DNA of 64,000 nt, from contig NC_067198.1 of NCBI RefSeq assembly GCF_000699445.3, forward strand, positions 30,879,536-30,943,535. Reading direction: 5' to 3'. This stretch comes from Schistosoma haematobium (taxonomy: Eukaryota; Platyhelminthes; Trematoda; Strigeidida; Schistosomatidae). How positions within the stretch are numbered: the first letter of the stretch is position 1; every line of letters starts with the position of its first letter. The position numbers and the translations under genes are program-made. The notes below the pieces were generated by a model that saw only the letters and a program-made list of their open reading frames with translations, searched no databases and was not told the DNA's origin. Positions 52,052 to 62,843 of the stretch are shown here, piece by piece.

Positions 52052-52585
52052 TGTGGAGATAACTTTAACAAGCTTATTTTGTAAATAGTTCTCGATGTTA
52101 TTTGTATTTATTTTGTCAATTTTTCACTGTATGTACATTCATCATTAAATGACTGTACGTGTTGTTTTAGTCATTGACCTTGAAGACACTTTCCGTTGAG
52201 CTACTACATAGCGTGACATATTCGTGCTGGTTAACAAATACATTACTACTCACGCATTCCTCGTTCTATCTTCATTTGTGATTGAGTTAATGGAAGTTTA
52301 AATCAAATACTATCTACATTTATAGACTATAATCGGAATATATCACATCCTACGTTGGACTATATCGCTAGAGAGTTCACCAACCTGCTCAGAGTCATCA
52401 AGCATTTATAATTGTGGATTTACATTACTGGACTTAATCAGAACACGCAACGTTTGGTCAATTTAAGTAACGTCCTTAATTATTATTGTATTTGTAACAT
52501 TTAACTTGTATATATTAATATTACTATTGATTGTTATTAACTTTGTTGATACCTTTTGCGTTTATATATTGTCTGGTCCACCACA
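52052..52585 (+). repeat. LTR1 (5' LTR of element A)
   Basis: 534 bases, starting TGTGG and ending CCACA (5-base terminal inverted repeat). From about 52074 it matches LTR2 base for base by eye. Its first 20 or so bases read aactttaacaag where LTR2 and LTR3 have gacctgacaac. Confidence 0.9.
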
Positions 52586-52591
52586 ATTATT

Positions 52592-52603
52592 TGGTGAGCC
52601 TCG
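52592..52603 (+). other. Primer-binding site of element A
   Basis: TGGTGAGCCTCG starts six bases after LTR1. The leading TGG complements a tRNA CCA end. CsRn1-clade elements are known to use tRNA-Trp, and this resembles that site with mismatches. Element B has the same site at 57719-57730. Confidence 0.5.
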
Positions 52604-52668
52604 TGTTTATCCTAACGGTTATTTTGTTTTTCATTTCATACAATTTACTGGCTTATTTTTTTCTCGTA

Positions 52669-53568
52669 ATGTCCTCTCCCACTAAACTCATTGATATGGA
52701 TTCGCCTCCAGTAACAACTTTTGTCTCATTGTCGAACTCTCCCGAAAATAATTTTAGTCCAGTTAATTCTATCTCAGAATTCAGACTCCCAACTTATGGA
52801 GCTAATAACCCCAGAGTCTGGTTTGCTCAAATTGAAGCTTTATTCATGGCTAGAGGCATAAGATCTCAGGCATCAAAGTATGCATACGTAGTCGGCGCAC
52901 TTCCTATCGAGATTGCCGCTGAAGTTGGTGATTTAATCGATCACGTGCCAGAATCTGAACCATATGATAAGATAAAAGCAGCAGTTATTCAACGCACCAC
53001 GGTCTCAGATGAGAAAAGGCTACAACAGTTGTTAACATCTTGTGACTTGGGTGATAAAAGACCCTCGCAACTTCTCCGCCACATGAAACAACTCGCCGGT
53101 CCATACAAGCTAGACGAAGCCCTCCTAAAGCAAATGTGGTTTCAAAGATTACCACACAGCGTTCGACAAATTCTCAGTGTTTCAGGGAAATCCGTCGCAC
53201 TTGATGACTTAGCCGACATGGCAGATAAAATGATGGAAGTATACCACGACAATCACTGTGTGAACTCATTGCAACCACCTGGACCAACAGATATTAGCTG
53301 TTTAGCCTCCTTTCAAAAGCAGTTAACACAATTAACGAGCCAGCTGGCGTCACTGCAATTGACCATAGCAACCATTCAAACTAGACAATCGAGATCCCCC
53401 TCCAGACGAAGATCTTTTTCTAGACAACGGTCTCGGTCACCGAAGCGAACATTTGATGTTTGTTGGTACCACCAAAAATACGGCACCAAAGCACGGCGTT
53501 GTACACGACCGTGCACATTTTCTGCGTCTGACACAGAAAATCAGGGAAACGACCCGGCCAGACAGTGA
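52669..53568 (+). CDS. Gag of element A
   Basis: 299 residues if it starts at the ATG at 52669. The open frame runs back into the LTR, but that upstream part is hydrophobic and differs from element B beyond the LTR, so the internal ATG is preferred. It is the structural protein that packages element RNA. The capsid-like core (about residues 35-210) is well conserved with element B. A serine/arginine-rich tract (about 235-258) is followed by C265-x2-H-x9-C-x3-C, the CsRn1-type nucleic-acid-binding motif. Pol overlaps the 3' end in another frame, so Pol is expected to be made by ribosomal frameshifting. Confidence 0.85.
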   Translation: MSSPTKLIDMDSPPVTTFVSLSNSPENNFSPVNSISEFRLPTYGANNPRVWFAQIEALFMARGIRSQASKYAYVVGALPIEIAAEVGDLIDHVPESEPYDKIKAAVIQRTTVSDEKRLQQLLTSCDLGDKRPSQLLRHMKQLAGPYKLDEALLKQMWFQRLPHSVRQILSVSGKSVALDDLADMADKMMEVYHDNHCVNSLQPPGPTDISCLASFQKQLTQLTSQLASLQLTIATIQTRQSRSPSRRRSFSRQRSRSPKRTFDVCWYHQKYGTKARRCTRPCTFSASDTENQGNDPARQ

Positions 53569-54520
53569 TGGCGGCGCCTGTTTCTGGCCACTACCCGAGC
53601 CGTCTATTTCATGTCAGGGATCGAATTTCGGGCTCAGATTTTTGGTCGATACAGGAGCCGAAATCAGCATTATCCCATTACAGCTCTCTCAACGACGGCA
53701 CCCTCAGAGTACTAAATTGTCTCTAGTCGCAGCCAATAACACAGTCATTAAAACTTATGGCGAGCAATCACTTATTTTAGATCTCGGTCTCCGGAGACGT
53801 TTCACATGGGTTTTCATCGTAGCTGAAATCAAACAACCCATTATCGGGGCCGATTTTCTCGGTGCTTACAACCTACTTGTAGATATGGCAAAAAAGAAAC
53901 TAATCGACAAAAACACAAGCTTACAGGTCAGTGGCACAACTATCTCCAGTTACGAAATTCATGGAGTCCGTATGTTAAGACCTGAAAACAAAATTTTCAC
54001 CGATATCCTATCGAATTATGAAAGTATAACCAGAGCTGATTACCAAAACGAATGCTCCACACATCGTGTCCAACACAGTATTACTACTACAGGACCACCT
54101 ATTCGCGCCAGGGCGAGAAGACTCCCTCCAAACAAGTTGCAGTTCGCTAAGAGAGAATTCGAACATATGATGCAACTTGGGATAATCAGACAATCTAACA
54201 GTCCTTGGGCCTCGCCGCTGCATATGGTTCCCAAGAAAGATCAAGACTGGCGCCCATGTGGAGATTATCGCCGATTGAATAACCAGACTATCCCAGACCG
54301 GTATCCGATCCCTCACCTGCATGATTTTTCTTTAAATCTACATGGAAAACAGATTTTTTCAAAGTTAGATCTAGTCCGAGCATACCATCAAATACCGATG
54401 GCACCTGAGGATATCGAGAAAACAGCTGTAATCACACCTTTTGGCTTGTTTGAATTCTTGAGGATGCCTTTCGGACTAAAAACGCCGCTCAAACCTTCCA
54501 GAGATTTATGGACGAAGTAA
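53453..54520 (+). CDS. Pol of element A, part 1: protease and start of reverse transcriptase
   Basis: An open frame carrying the aspartic protease active site DTGA, the flap-side IIGADFL motif, and the reverse transcriptase fingers with the conserved [11 protein letters not shown] segment. It ends early because the A run at 54479-54483 is one base short compared with the frame needed downstream. Comparison with element B shows a second disturbance: the T run at 53636-53640, just before the protease motif, is also one base short, so the part before it belongs in another frame. The broken gene is described as found; no continuous product is given. Confidence 0.8.
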   Translation: MMFVGTTKNTAPKHGVVHDRAHFLRLTQKIRETTRPDSDGGACFWPLPEPSISCQGSNFGLRFLVDTGAEISIIPLQLSQRRHPQSTKLSLVAANNTVIKTYGEQSLILDLGLRRRFTWVFIVAEIKQPIIGADFLGAYNLLVDMAKKKLIDKNTSLQVSGTTISSYEIHGVRMLRPENKIFTDILSNYESITRADYQNECSTHRVQHSITTTGPPIRARARRLPPNKLQFAKREFEHMMQLGIIRQSNSPWASPLHMVPKKDQDWRPCGDYRRLNNQTIPDRYPIPHLHDFSLNLHGKQIFSKLDLVRAYHQIPMAPEDIEKTAVITPFGLFEFLRMPFGLKTPLKPSRDLWTK

Positions 54521-56718
54521 CTAGAGGTCTGGATTTCGTATTTGTCTATATCGACGATGTTTTAATCGCTAGTTCTTCCATTGACGAACATGTTCAACAC
54601 CTACACACGCTTTTTGAACGTTTCAAAAGTTATGGTGTCGTAATCAACCCTTCGAAGTGTATATTTGGCGCCTCATTTCTGGAATTCCTGGGACACCACA
54701 TTGATTCCCAAGGAATTAAACCACTTGAAGAGAAAGTCAAAGCCATCTCCAGCTATCCAGAACCAACCTCAGTAAAATCACTACGCCGTTTTCTTGGAAC
54801 ATGTAATTTTTATCGACGATTTCTACCAAATTGTGCCGATGTACTACAGCCATTGACAGATTTACTGAAAAACGATAAATCAGGTACCAAGAAAGAAAAG
54901 AACCAAATATTCAAGTTACCTTCCGATGCCAAAGTAGCATTTGAAAAAGCTAAATCCATGATTGTTAATGCTACCATGCTCCAACACCTAAATGCTGACC
55001 CCACAACACTGTTGATCCTATGCACGGATGCTTCACAAAAAGCCGTAGGGGCAGTATTACAACAGCGAGTAAACAACACGATTACCCCCATTGCCTCTTT
55101 CTCCAAGAGATTATCGCCAGCACAAGAACGTTATAGTACTTTTGGACGCGAACTCTTAGCTATGTATTTAGCAGTAAAACATTTCAACTTTTTGCTACAG
55201 GGTCGTGATTTCATCATTATGACAGATCATAAACCCCTTTGCCATTCTTTTAGCACATCGTATGACAAACACTCCCCACGAGAAGCAAGACAACTTGATT
55301 ATATCTCACAATTTACCACAGACATCAGGTTTATCAAAGGTCACTCGAACATTGTTGCAGACGCACTATCTAGGAGGGATATCAATACGATGGTACTCAA
55401 TCATGACATCAGCCTTGAAACCTTGGCTAAATTACAAGCAGACGATGCAGAATTAAAAGTCTGCAAAGAAAAGTCTAGCTTAGACCTCAAACCTGTACCT
55501 ATTCCCCTTTCAGACGAATTCATCATGTGCGACACTTCAACAGGTAACAATCGTCCGTTTGTCCCACATGCTTGCCGACGAAAAATATTCCAGCATTTGC
55601 ATGGTCTTTCACATCCAGGCATCAGAGCAACAACAAAGCTCATTACCGAACGTTTTGTGTGGCCTAAAATCAACTCGGATGTTAAACGTTGGACACGTAA
55701 CTGTCTCCAGTGCCAACGCAGTAAGACGCAAAAACACACCTACAGTCCAATCGGGAAGTTCCCTGTCCCTGACAAACGCTTCCAGCACGTGCATTTAGAT
55801 TTAGTTGGGCCTCTGCCACCATCAAACTCTTTCACACATATCCTCACCGCAATAGATAGGTTCACAAGATGGGCCATAGCATGCCCCATTAAAGACACAT
55901 CGGCAGAGACAGTGGCTTCAGTTTTCCTCGACCGCTGGATATCCAACTTTGGCGTACCATCAACAATCACAACAGATCGCGGTCCCCAATTCCAATCCGT
56001 TCTATTTAACGAGTTCACTAAACTTCTTGGAGTAAATCATGTTAAAACGACAGCTTATCATCCGGCAGCTAATGGCATGGTTGAAAGATTCCATCGCCAA
56101 CTAAAAAGCTCTCTGATGGCACAACTGGACCCTTCAAAATGGAGCGATGCTTTACCGCTCGTTCTCCTTGGGATTCGCTCGTCTGTAAAGGAAGACATCG
56201 GATGCACGGCCGCTGAACTAGTCTATGGCACGACATTAACGTTACCAGGACAACTGGTCAAGAATGAAACCACAACACCAGGAGACCCTTCTCGTTTTGT
56301 AAGCAGATTACTACAAATGATGCAGAGCATCAGAGCAATACCACCTCGAGAATACGACAACCGAGTCCATCTCGATAAACATTTAGAAACGTGCAAATTT
56401 GTTTTTGTCCGGGTAGACGCGGTGAAAAAGCCACTGACACCACCATATGAAGGCCCTTATAAAGTAATAAAACGCACTGACAAATATTTCATTATCAACA
56501 AAAATGGGAACCATGAGACAATTTCTATAGACCGAATAAAACCAGCTTCCTACGAAGTCCCTCATGACACAGAAGACAATACTGCGAACAAACAATCACT
56601 CCCATCTATTGCTAAGAAACAAGAGGAAGAGGAAAAACTTAGCACTACACCCTCTTGTTTAACACGTTCTGGGAGACTTATAAAAAAACCAAAGCGTTAC
56701 GTACATTTTGCCATATAA
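54508..56718 (+). CDS. Pol of element A, part 2: RT palm, RNase H, integrase
   Basis: 736 codons, continuing Pol after the A-run frame break. The RT catalytic box YIDD is at residues 14-17. RNase H follows, with D near 174 (CTDAS), E near 213 and TDHKPL near 238. The integrase has an HHCC zinc domain (about 360-400) and a D-D-35-E core (D near 430, D near 489, and E 36 residues on). A C-terminal chromodomain-free tail ends shortly before the 3' untranslated region. The ATG given is an internal codon, not a natural start. Confidence 0.85.
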   Translation: MDEVTRGLDFVFVYIDDVLIASSSIDEHVQHLHTLFERFKSYGVVINPSKCIFGASFLEFLGHHIDSQGIKPLEEKVKAISSYPEPTSVKSLRRFLGTCNFYRRFLPNCADVLQPLTDLLKNDKSGTKKEKNQIFKLPSDAKVAFEKAKSMIVNATMLQHLNADPTTLLILCTDASQKAVGAVLQQRVNNTITPIASFSKRLSPAQERYSTFGRELLAMYLAVKHFNFLLQGRDFIIMTDHKPLCHSFSTSYDKHSPREARQLDYISQFTTDIRFIKGHSNIVADALSRRDINTMVLNHDISLETLAKLQADDAELKVCKEKSSLDLKPVPIPLSDEFIMCDTSTGNNRPFVPHACRRKIFQHLHGLSHPGIRATTKLITERFVWPKINSDVKRWTRNCLQCQRSKTQKHTYSPIGKFPVPDKRFQHVHLDLVGPLPPSNSFTHILTAIDRFTRWAIACPIKDTSAETVASVFLDRWISNFGVPSTITTDRGPQFQSVLFNEFTKLLGVNHVKTTAYHPAANGMVERFHRQLKSSLMAQLDPSKWSDALPLVLLGIRSSVKEDIGCTAAELVYGTTLTLPGQLVKNETTTPGDPSRFVSRLLQMMQSIRAIPPREYDNRVHLDKHLETCKFVFVRVDAVKKPLTPPYEGPYKVIKRTDKYFIINKNGNHETISIDRIKPASYEVPHDTEDNTANKQSLPSIAKKQEEEEKLSTTPSCLTRSGRLIKKPKRYVHFAI

Positions 56719-57167
56719 AAAAAACTAAAACAATCAAAGCAAACAATTATCGAGGACCTACACTATCAATCCCATCTAAAAAAATTTTTTTTAACAGTGT
56801 ATATGATTAATCACATTTTCCCACAATTATTCGTTTTGTCACTTTTTCAAAAAAAAAAATTTTGTCACAAAAATAAACGGTTCAATTTTGTTTGTGTGTG
56901 TGTGGGTCATTAACAGTTTTACACATTATCATTGTTAGCTAAACAAGACATTAAATGACAGTATATTCTTTTTTTTGTGTTTGTTATTCTGTGACATCAC
57001 TGTTATTTTTTTCACTCGATAACACACGGTATGTCTCACTAATATACATATCATACGCATCTCCACATCTTTGTTGGTTATAACTGTAAATATTATTTTT
57101 TTTAATATACATATCATATTCTCACATTTTTGTTGTTATTATAACCAGTGTTACCTCCGGACACTCT

Positions 57168-57175
57168 GGGGGGAG
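57168..57175 (+). other. Polypurine tract of element A
   Basis: GGGGGGAG lies four bases before LTR2, where the plus-strand primer is expected. The same tract precedes LTR3 at 62298-62305. Confidence 0.65.
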
Positions 57176-57178
57176 CTA

Positions 57179-57712
57179 TGTGGAGATAGACCTGACAACC
57201 TTATTTTGTAAATAGTTCTCGATGTTATTTGTATTTATTTTGTCAATTTTTCACTGTATGTACATTCATCATTAAATGACTGTACGTGTTGTTTTAGTCA
57301 TTGACCTTGAAGACACTTTCCGTTGAGCTACTACATAGCGTGACATATTCGTGCTGGTTAACAAATACATTACTACTCACGCATTCCTCGTTCTATCTTC
57401 ATTTGTGATTGAGTTAATGGAAGTTTAAATCAAATACTATCTACATTTATAGACTATAATCGGAATATATCACATCCTACGTTGGACTATATCGCTAGAG
57501 AGTTCACCAACCTGCTCAGAGTCATCAAGCATTTATAATTGTGGATTTACATTACTGGACTTAATCAGAACACGCAACGTTTGGTCAATTTAAGTAACGT
57601 CCTTAATTATTATTGTATTTGTAACATTTAACTTGTATATATTAATATTACTATTGATTGTTATTAACTTTGTTGATACCTTTTGCGTTTATATATTGTC
57701 TGGTCCACCACA
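57179..57712 (+). repeat. LTR2 (shared by elements A and B)
   Basis: 534 bases, TGTGG...CCACA, preceded by the polypurine tract of element A and followed by the primer-binding site of element B. Identity with LTR1 continues 18 bases past the LTR into the internal leader and then stops. Confidence 0.9.
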
Positions 57713-57819
57713 ATTATTTGGTGAGCCTCGATTATTTTTTTATAGACATTTACTATATATATCTACATAATTTTTTATTATTATTAATTGGCACGACACC
57801 ATTTCTTGTTTCTGACATT

Positions 57820-58716
57820 ATGAACTCTCCTAATAAACTTATCGATATTGATAGCCCATCAACCAACCCGTTTCATTCATCACAGCCAGAAGATAATGTT
57901 TTAAACTCAATCAACGCTATTTCTGAACTAAGATTACCAACGTACGGTGTTAATAATCCCAGGATCTGGTTTGCACAGGTTGAGGCATTATTTTTGTCGA
58001 GAGGTATACGCTCGCAAGCGACAAAATATGCATACATCGTTGGAGCATTGCCCATAGAAGTGGCAGCAGAAGTCGGAGACCTGATAGATAACGTACCAGA
58101 AACGGACCCCTATGACAAAATAAAAGCCGCAGTAATCCACCGTACTTCGCAGTCTGATGAAAAACGCTTACAGCAACTACTCACCGCATGCGAGTTAGGG
58201 GACAAAAGACCTTCACAGTTGCTTAGACATATGAGACAACTGGCAGGCTCCTACAAAGTAGACGAGACGCTGCTTAAGCAAATGTGGTTACAAAGGTTAC
58301 CACATAATGTTAGACAAATTCTCAGTATTTCAGGAACTTCTGTTACTCTTGACGATTTAGCTGATATGGCTGATAAGATGATGGAAATATATCCCGATAG
58401 TCGGGGAATTAACGCAGTACAACCCTCTAGTAGAGACGCTATGAACCCTCCTCTTGACATTCAGCAACAAATGGCACACTTAACACAGCAGCTAGCATCA
58501 CTGCAGGCGACTATTTCCACCATTCATTCTCGACCCCCCAGATCTACGTCCAGAAGGAGATCAGTATCCAGACATCGTCTTAGGTCACCTAAGCGGGCAG
58601 CCGGAATTTGTTGGTATCATTCGAATTATGGTGAGAAAGCACGTCGTTGCACAAAACCGTGCAACTTCACGACAAGCAAGCCAGACCATCAGGGAAACGA
58701 AGTGGCCAGACAGTAA
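57820..58716 (+). CDS. Gag of element B
   Basis: 298 residues from the ATG at 57820, colinear with Gag of element A. The capsid-like core is highly similar, there is a serine/arginine-rich tract, and the C-x2-H-x9-C-x3-C motif is kept ([14 protein letters not shown]...C). The open frame extends upstream into LTR2, but the leader after the LTR differs from A, so the internal ATG is preferred. The 3' end overlaps Pol in the -1 frame, which appears to be the ancestral Gag/Pol arrangement for both elements. Confidence 0.85.
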   Translation: MNSPNKLIDIDSPSTNPFHSSQPEDNVLNSINAISELRLPTYGVNNPRIWFAQVEALFLSRGIRSQATKYAYIVGALPIEVAAEVGDLIDNVPETDPYDKIKAAVIHRTSQSDEKRLQQLLTACELGDKRPSQLLRHMRQLAGSYKVDETLLKQMWLQRLPHNVRQILSISGTSVTLDDLADMADKMMEIYPDSRGINAVQPSSRDAMNPPLDIQQQMAHLTQQLASLQATISTIHSRPPRSTSRRRSVSRHRLRSPKRAAGICWYHSNYGEKARRCTKPCNFTTSKPDHQGNEVARQ

Positions 58717-59672
58717 TAGCGGCAGCTGTTACTGGCCAACATGTCAGCCGCCTCTTCCACATCAGGGATCGTATTTCTGGCTCAGACTTCTTAGTCGATA
58801 CTGGAGCAGAAATCAGCATCATCCCACTCCATCTCTCACGCAGACAACATACGACAAGCACTAAATTGTCCTTAGTAGCGGCTAATGAATCAATTATCAA
58901 AACGTACGGTGAGCAATCACTTATATTAGATCTCGGGCTCCGCAGAAGATTCACATGGGTATTCATAGTTGCTCAAGTCAAACGACCCATCCTCGGGGCC
59001 GATTTTCTTAGTGCGTACAACCTGTTAGTAGATATGACCAACAAGAGATTAATCGACGTAAACACACGTTTACAGGTAAATGGTACACTCTCCAACGACA
59101 ACGAAATCCATGGTGTTCGAATAATGAAGCCTGTGAACAACGTTTTCAACGACATCCTGTCAGAATTCGAGTGCATCACCAGGGTGGACTACCGAAACGA
59201 ATGTACCACCCACCATGTACAACATTACATTAGTACCACTGGCCCTCCAATACGCGCCCGGCCAAGAAGACTACCACCAGATAAGCTAACAATTGCTAAG
59301 CGAGAATTCAAGCACATGATGCAACTAGGCATCATTAGGCAGTCTAGCAGCCCACGGGCTTTCCCACTACACATGGCCCCGAAAAAGGATCAAGATTGGC
59401 GCCCCTGTGGAGACTACCGCCGTTTAAACAACCTGACTATTCCGGATCGATACCTCATTCCTCACTTACACGACTTTTCTTTGAATCTACACGGAAAACG
59501 GATCTTTTCGAAGTTAGATCTTGTCCGAGCTTATCATCAAATACCGATGGCACCTGAGGATATCGAAAAAACAGCCGTAATCACATTTTTTGGCCTGTTC
59601 GAATTCTTGAGGATGCCTTTCGGATTAAAAAAAATGCTGCCCAAACCTTTCAGAGATTCATCGACGAAGTAA
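58647..59672 (+). pseudogene. Pol of element B, part 1: protease and start of reverse transcriptase
   Basis: Lies in the -1 frame relative to Gag and overlaps its last 70 bases. It carries protease DTGAEIS and ILGADFL, then the RT fingers with the [11 protein letters not shown] segment. The frame is lost at an eight-base A run near 59627-59634, where two extra bases are present compared with the expected frame. The same codon region is disturbed in element A by a one-base loss, so both elements show the same frame change there. Confidence 0.8.
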
Positions 59673-59680
59673 CCAGAGGG

Positions 59681-59926
59681 TTGGATTTTGTTTTTGTCTA
59701 TGTCGACGACGTTTTAATCGCCAGTTCTTCCACTGAAGAACATGTTCAGCACTTACATACACTTTTCAAACGTTTCAAAAGTTATGGCGTTGCAATCAAT
59801 CCTTCGAAGTGTATATTCGGTGCCTCCGCTCTGGAGCTCCTGGGTCATTACATTGATTCACAAGGAATTAAACCGTTGGAAATAAAGTCGAAGCCATTGT
59901 CAACTTTCCTGAACCCAAGTCGATAA
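59681..59926 (+). pseudogene. Pol of element B, part 2: RT palm with YVDD
   Basis: A short open stretch holding the RT catalytic box YVDD and the following palm/thumb sequence. It stops after a one-base loss near 59885 compared with element A, after which the reading continues in another frame from about 59890. Confidence 0.75.
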
Positions 59927-59949
59927 AAGCATTACGCCGGTTCCTGGGA

Positions 59950-61326
59950 ATGTGTAATTTTTACCGACGTTTTCTTCCTAGCTGTGCGGCCATTTTACAA
60001 CCTTTGACGGATCTACTGAAGACCGATAAAACCGCAGCTAAGACCAAAAAAGAGAATACTTTCATGTTAACACCTGAGGCCAGAGAGGCTTACGCAAAAG
60101 CGAAATTGATGATATCCAATGCTACCATGCTACAGCACCTAAACACCGATCCCACAACAAACCTCATCCTCTGCACGGACGCCTCCCAGAAAGCAGTAGG
60201 AGCAGTATTACAGCAATGCGTTAACGACAAGATTACTCCTATGGCTTTCTTTTCCAAACGATTATCACCAACTCAAGAGCGCTATAGCACCTTCGGACGC
60301 GAACTTCTGGCTATGTACTTAGCTGTAAAACACTTCAACTTCCTGCTTCAGGGACGTGATTTCACCATTATGACTGATCATAAACCACTTTGCTATTCTT
60401 TCAACACGTCCTACGACAGACATTCTCCACGGGAAGCCAGACAACTGGATTACATTTCTCAATTCACTACGGACATCCAGCTCATCAAAGGCTCCTCCAA
60501 CATTGTCGCTGACGCTCTATCTAGGAAGGATATCAACATGGTGGTACACAACCACAACATCAGCCTTGAAGCTTTAGCTAAACTACAAGTGGACGATGCA
60601 GATTTGAAGACCTGCAAAGAGAAGTCTTACTTGAACCTTAAACCTGTACCTATTCCTTTCTCAGACGCATCTATTATTTGCGACACTTCAACGGGTAATA
60701 ATCGCCCCTTTGTGCCACAACCCTGTCGACGAAAAATATTTCAACAGCTACATGGACTGTCGCATCCGTGCATCAGAGCTACCACGAAGCTTATCACAGA
60801 ACGCTTTGTTTGGCCAAAAGTCAATTCGGATGTTAAACGATGGACACGTAACTGCCTCCAGTGCCAACGCAGCAAAATCCAAAAACACACTATCAGCCCG
60901 ATCGGGGAATTCCCCATTCCCGACAAACGTTTTCAACATATTCACTTGGATTTAGTTGGGCCACTGCCTCCGTCAAACTCCTTCACCCACATTCTCACTG
61001 CGGTGGACAGGTTCACAAGATGGGCCATAGCCTGCCCTATAAAAGACACTTCGGCAGAAACGGTCGCTTCAGTCTTCCTCGACCGATGGATATCTAACTA
61101 CGGAGTACCTTACATCGTCACTACCGACCGTGGTCCCCAGTTTCAGTCTATTTTATTTCAGGAATTCACAAGACTTCTGGGCGTAAACCACATCAAAACA
61201 ACAGCCTACCACCCAGCAGCTAACGGCTTGGTCGAAAGATTTCACCGCCAATTGAAAAGCTCGCTGATGGCACAAAATGGAGTGACGCATTACCACTTGT
61301 ACTCCTGGGTATCCGTTCAACTATAA
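59950..61326 (+). pseudogene. Pol of element B, part 3: RT connection, RNase H, most of integrase
   Basis: Colinear with element A Pol. RNase H motifs CTDAS, the glutamate block and TDHKPL are present. The integrase HHCC domain and the D-D-35-E core are recognisable. The frame is lost at about 61275 through a 13-base deletion relative to element A, between short acaa/caa matches, so the last reading before 61326 is out of frame. Confidence 0.8.
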
Positions 61327-61394
61327 AGGAAGATATAGGTTGTACAGCCGCTGAGCTAGTTTATGGTACAACCCTTACATTACCAGGTCAACTA

Positions 61395-61856
61395 GTGAAC
61401 CCAAACACTTTAACACCAACGGACCCAAGTCGTTTTGCTAGCCAGCTGCTGCAGACCATGCAACAGATCAAAGCCATACCGCCTCGTGAACATAACAATC
61501 GAATACAACTCGACAGAAATCTAGAAACATGCAAGTTTGTCTTTGTTCGAGTAGATGCTGTCAAAAATCCATTGAAACAACCATACGAAGGTCCATATAA
61601 AGTAATTAAACGCATACAAAAATACTTCATCATCAGCAGAGATGGCAAAAAGCAGACTATTTCTATAGACAGAATCAAACCTGCTTTCTATGAATCTACT
61701 CAAGTCAAAGAAGACAACGCTGTTGACAATCAACCCCTTTCACCAGTGACTGAAAAACCAGTGGAGGATAAAAAACTTAATACTAAGCCTTCTTGTTTAA
61801 CACGCTCCGGCAGACCTATAAACAAACCCAAGTGTTATGTCCATTTCGTCGATTAA
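61395..61856 (+). pseudogene. Pol of element B, part 4: integrase C-terminal region
   Basis: Continuation of the integrase C-terminal domain after the 13-base deletion, colinear with the last 150 residues of element A Pol up to the stop. It has no start of its own; the ATG is fortuitous. Confidence 0.75.
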
Positions 61857-62308
61857 AAAAAAACAAATTTTTTTTCCTTTTTTTACAGTGTACATAATTA
61901 ACCATATTTTTCCCCACAACTATTCGTTTTGTCACACTTTTTTCATAAAAAAACTTTGTTACAATAATAAACGAGTAAACTCCATTTAATTATTCATTTG
62001 TTGTACACACACACAAAAAAAAAAAAAGCAGTTCATTTTTTTGGGGGTTCAGCAACAGTTCTGTACATTAGTATCATTGTTGGCAAACCAAGGTTTTAAA
62101 TGACGGTATTCTCATTACTTTTGTTTGTCATGCTATGCCACATCACCGCTATTTTCACGCAATAACACACTGTATATTATTAACGTACATGTCATACGCA
62201 TCTCCACATTGTTAATTGGTTATTATTGTAAATATTATTTTTTTTGTATAAAATTTTTATTATTGTTATTGTAACCAGTGTTACCTCCGGACACTCTGGG
62301 GGGAGCTA

Positions 62309-62843
62309 TGTGGAGATAGACCTGACAACCTTATTTTGTAAATAGTTCTCGATGTTATTTGTATTTGTTTTGTCAATTTTTCACTGTATGTACATTTATC
62401 ATTAAATGACTGTACGTGTTGTTTTAGTCAATGACCTTGAACACTTTTTCCGTTGTGCTACTACATAGCGTGACATATTCTTTCTGGCTAACAAATACAT
62501 TACTACTCACATATCCCTCGTTCTATTTTCATTTGTGATTGAGTTAGCTGAATTCTAAATCAAATATTATCATTATTTATAGACTGTAATTGGAATATAT
62601 CACATCCTACGTTGGACTATATCGCTAGAGAGTTCACCAACCTGCTCAGAGTCATCAAGCATTTATAATTGTGGATTTACATTACCGGACCTAATCAGAA
62701 CACGCAACGTTTGGGTAATTTAAGTAACGTCCCTAATTTGTTATTGTATTTGTAACATTTAACTTGTATATATTAATATTACTATTGATTGTTATTAACT
62801 TTGTTGATACCTTTTGCGTTTATATATTGTCTGGTCCACCACA
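62309..62843 (+). repeat. LTR3 (3' LTR of element B)
   Basis: 535 bases, same ends as LTR1 and LTR2, but with scattered substitutions and small indels throughout. It marks the right edge of the tandem; unrelated sequence begins at 62844. Confidence 0.9.

Larger units (their letters stand above)
52052..57712 (+). mobile_element. Ty3/gypsy LTR retrotransposon A (CsRn1-like)
   Basis: Complete in outline: 5' LTR 52052-52585, primer-binding site, gag, pol (protease, reverse transcriptase, RNase H, integrase), polypurine tract and 3' LTR 57179-57712. The two LTRs are identical by eye except for the first 20 or so bases. The Gag motif C-x2-H-x9-C-x3-C, rather than CCHC zinc knuckles, places it with the CsRn1 clade; I do not assign a named family. 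Gag is open. Pol is broken twice by single-base losses in homopolymers, near 53636 (T run) and 54479 (A run). Element B follows directly and shares the middle LTR. No target-site duplication is evident across the outer ends of the tandem. Confidence 0.9.
57179..62843 (+). mobile_element. Ty3/gypsy LTR retrotransposon B, tandem with A
   Basis: Same layout as element A, using the middle LTR 57179-57712 as its 5' LTR and 62309-62843 as its 3' LTR. The coding region is clearly diverged from A although the protein order is the same. Gag is open. Pol is interrupted at an A run near 59630, by a one-base loss near 59885 and by a 13-base loss near 61275, so it cannot be active as it stands. Its two LTRs differ at many positions, unlike those of A, which suggests that B is older or that its 5' LTR was replaced by recombination with A. 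Confidence 0.9.
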
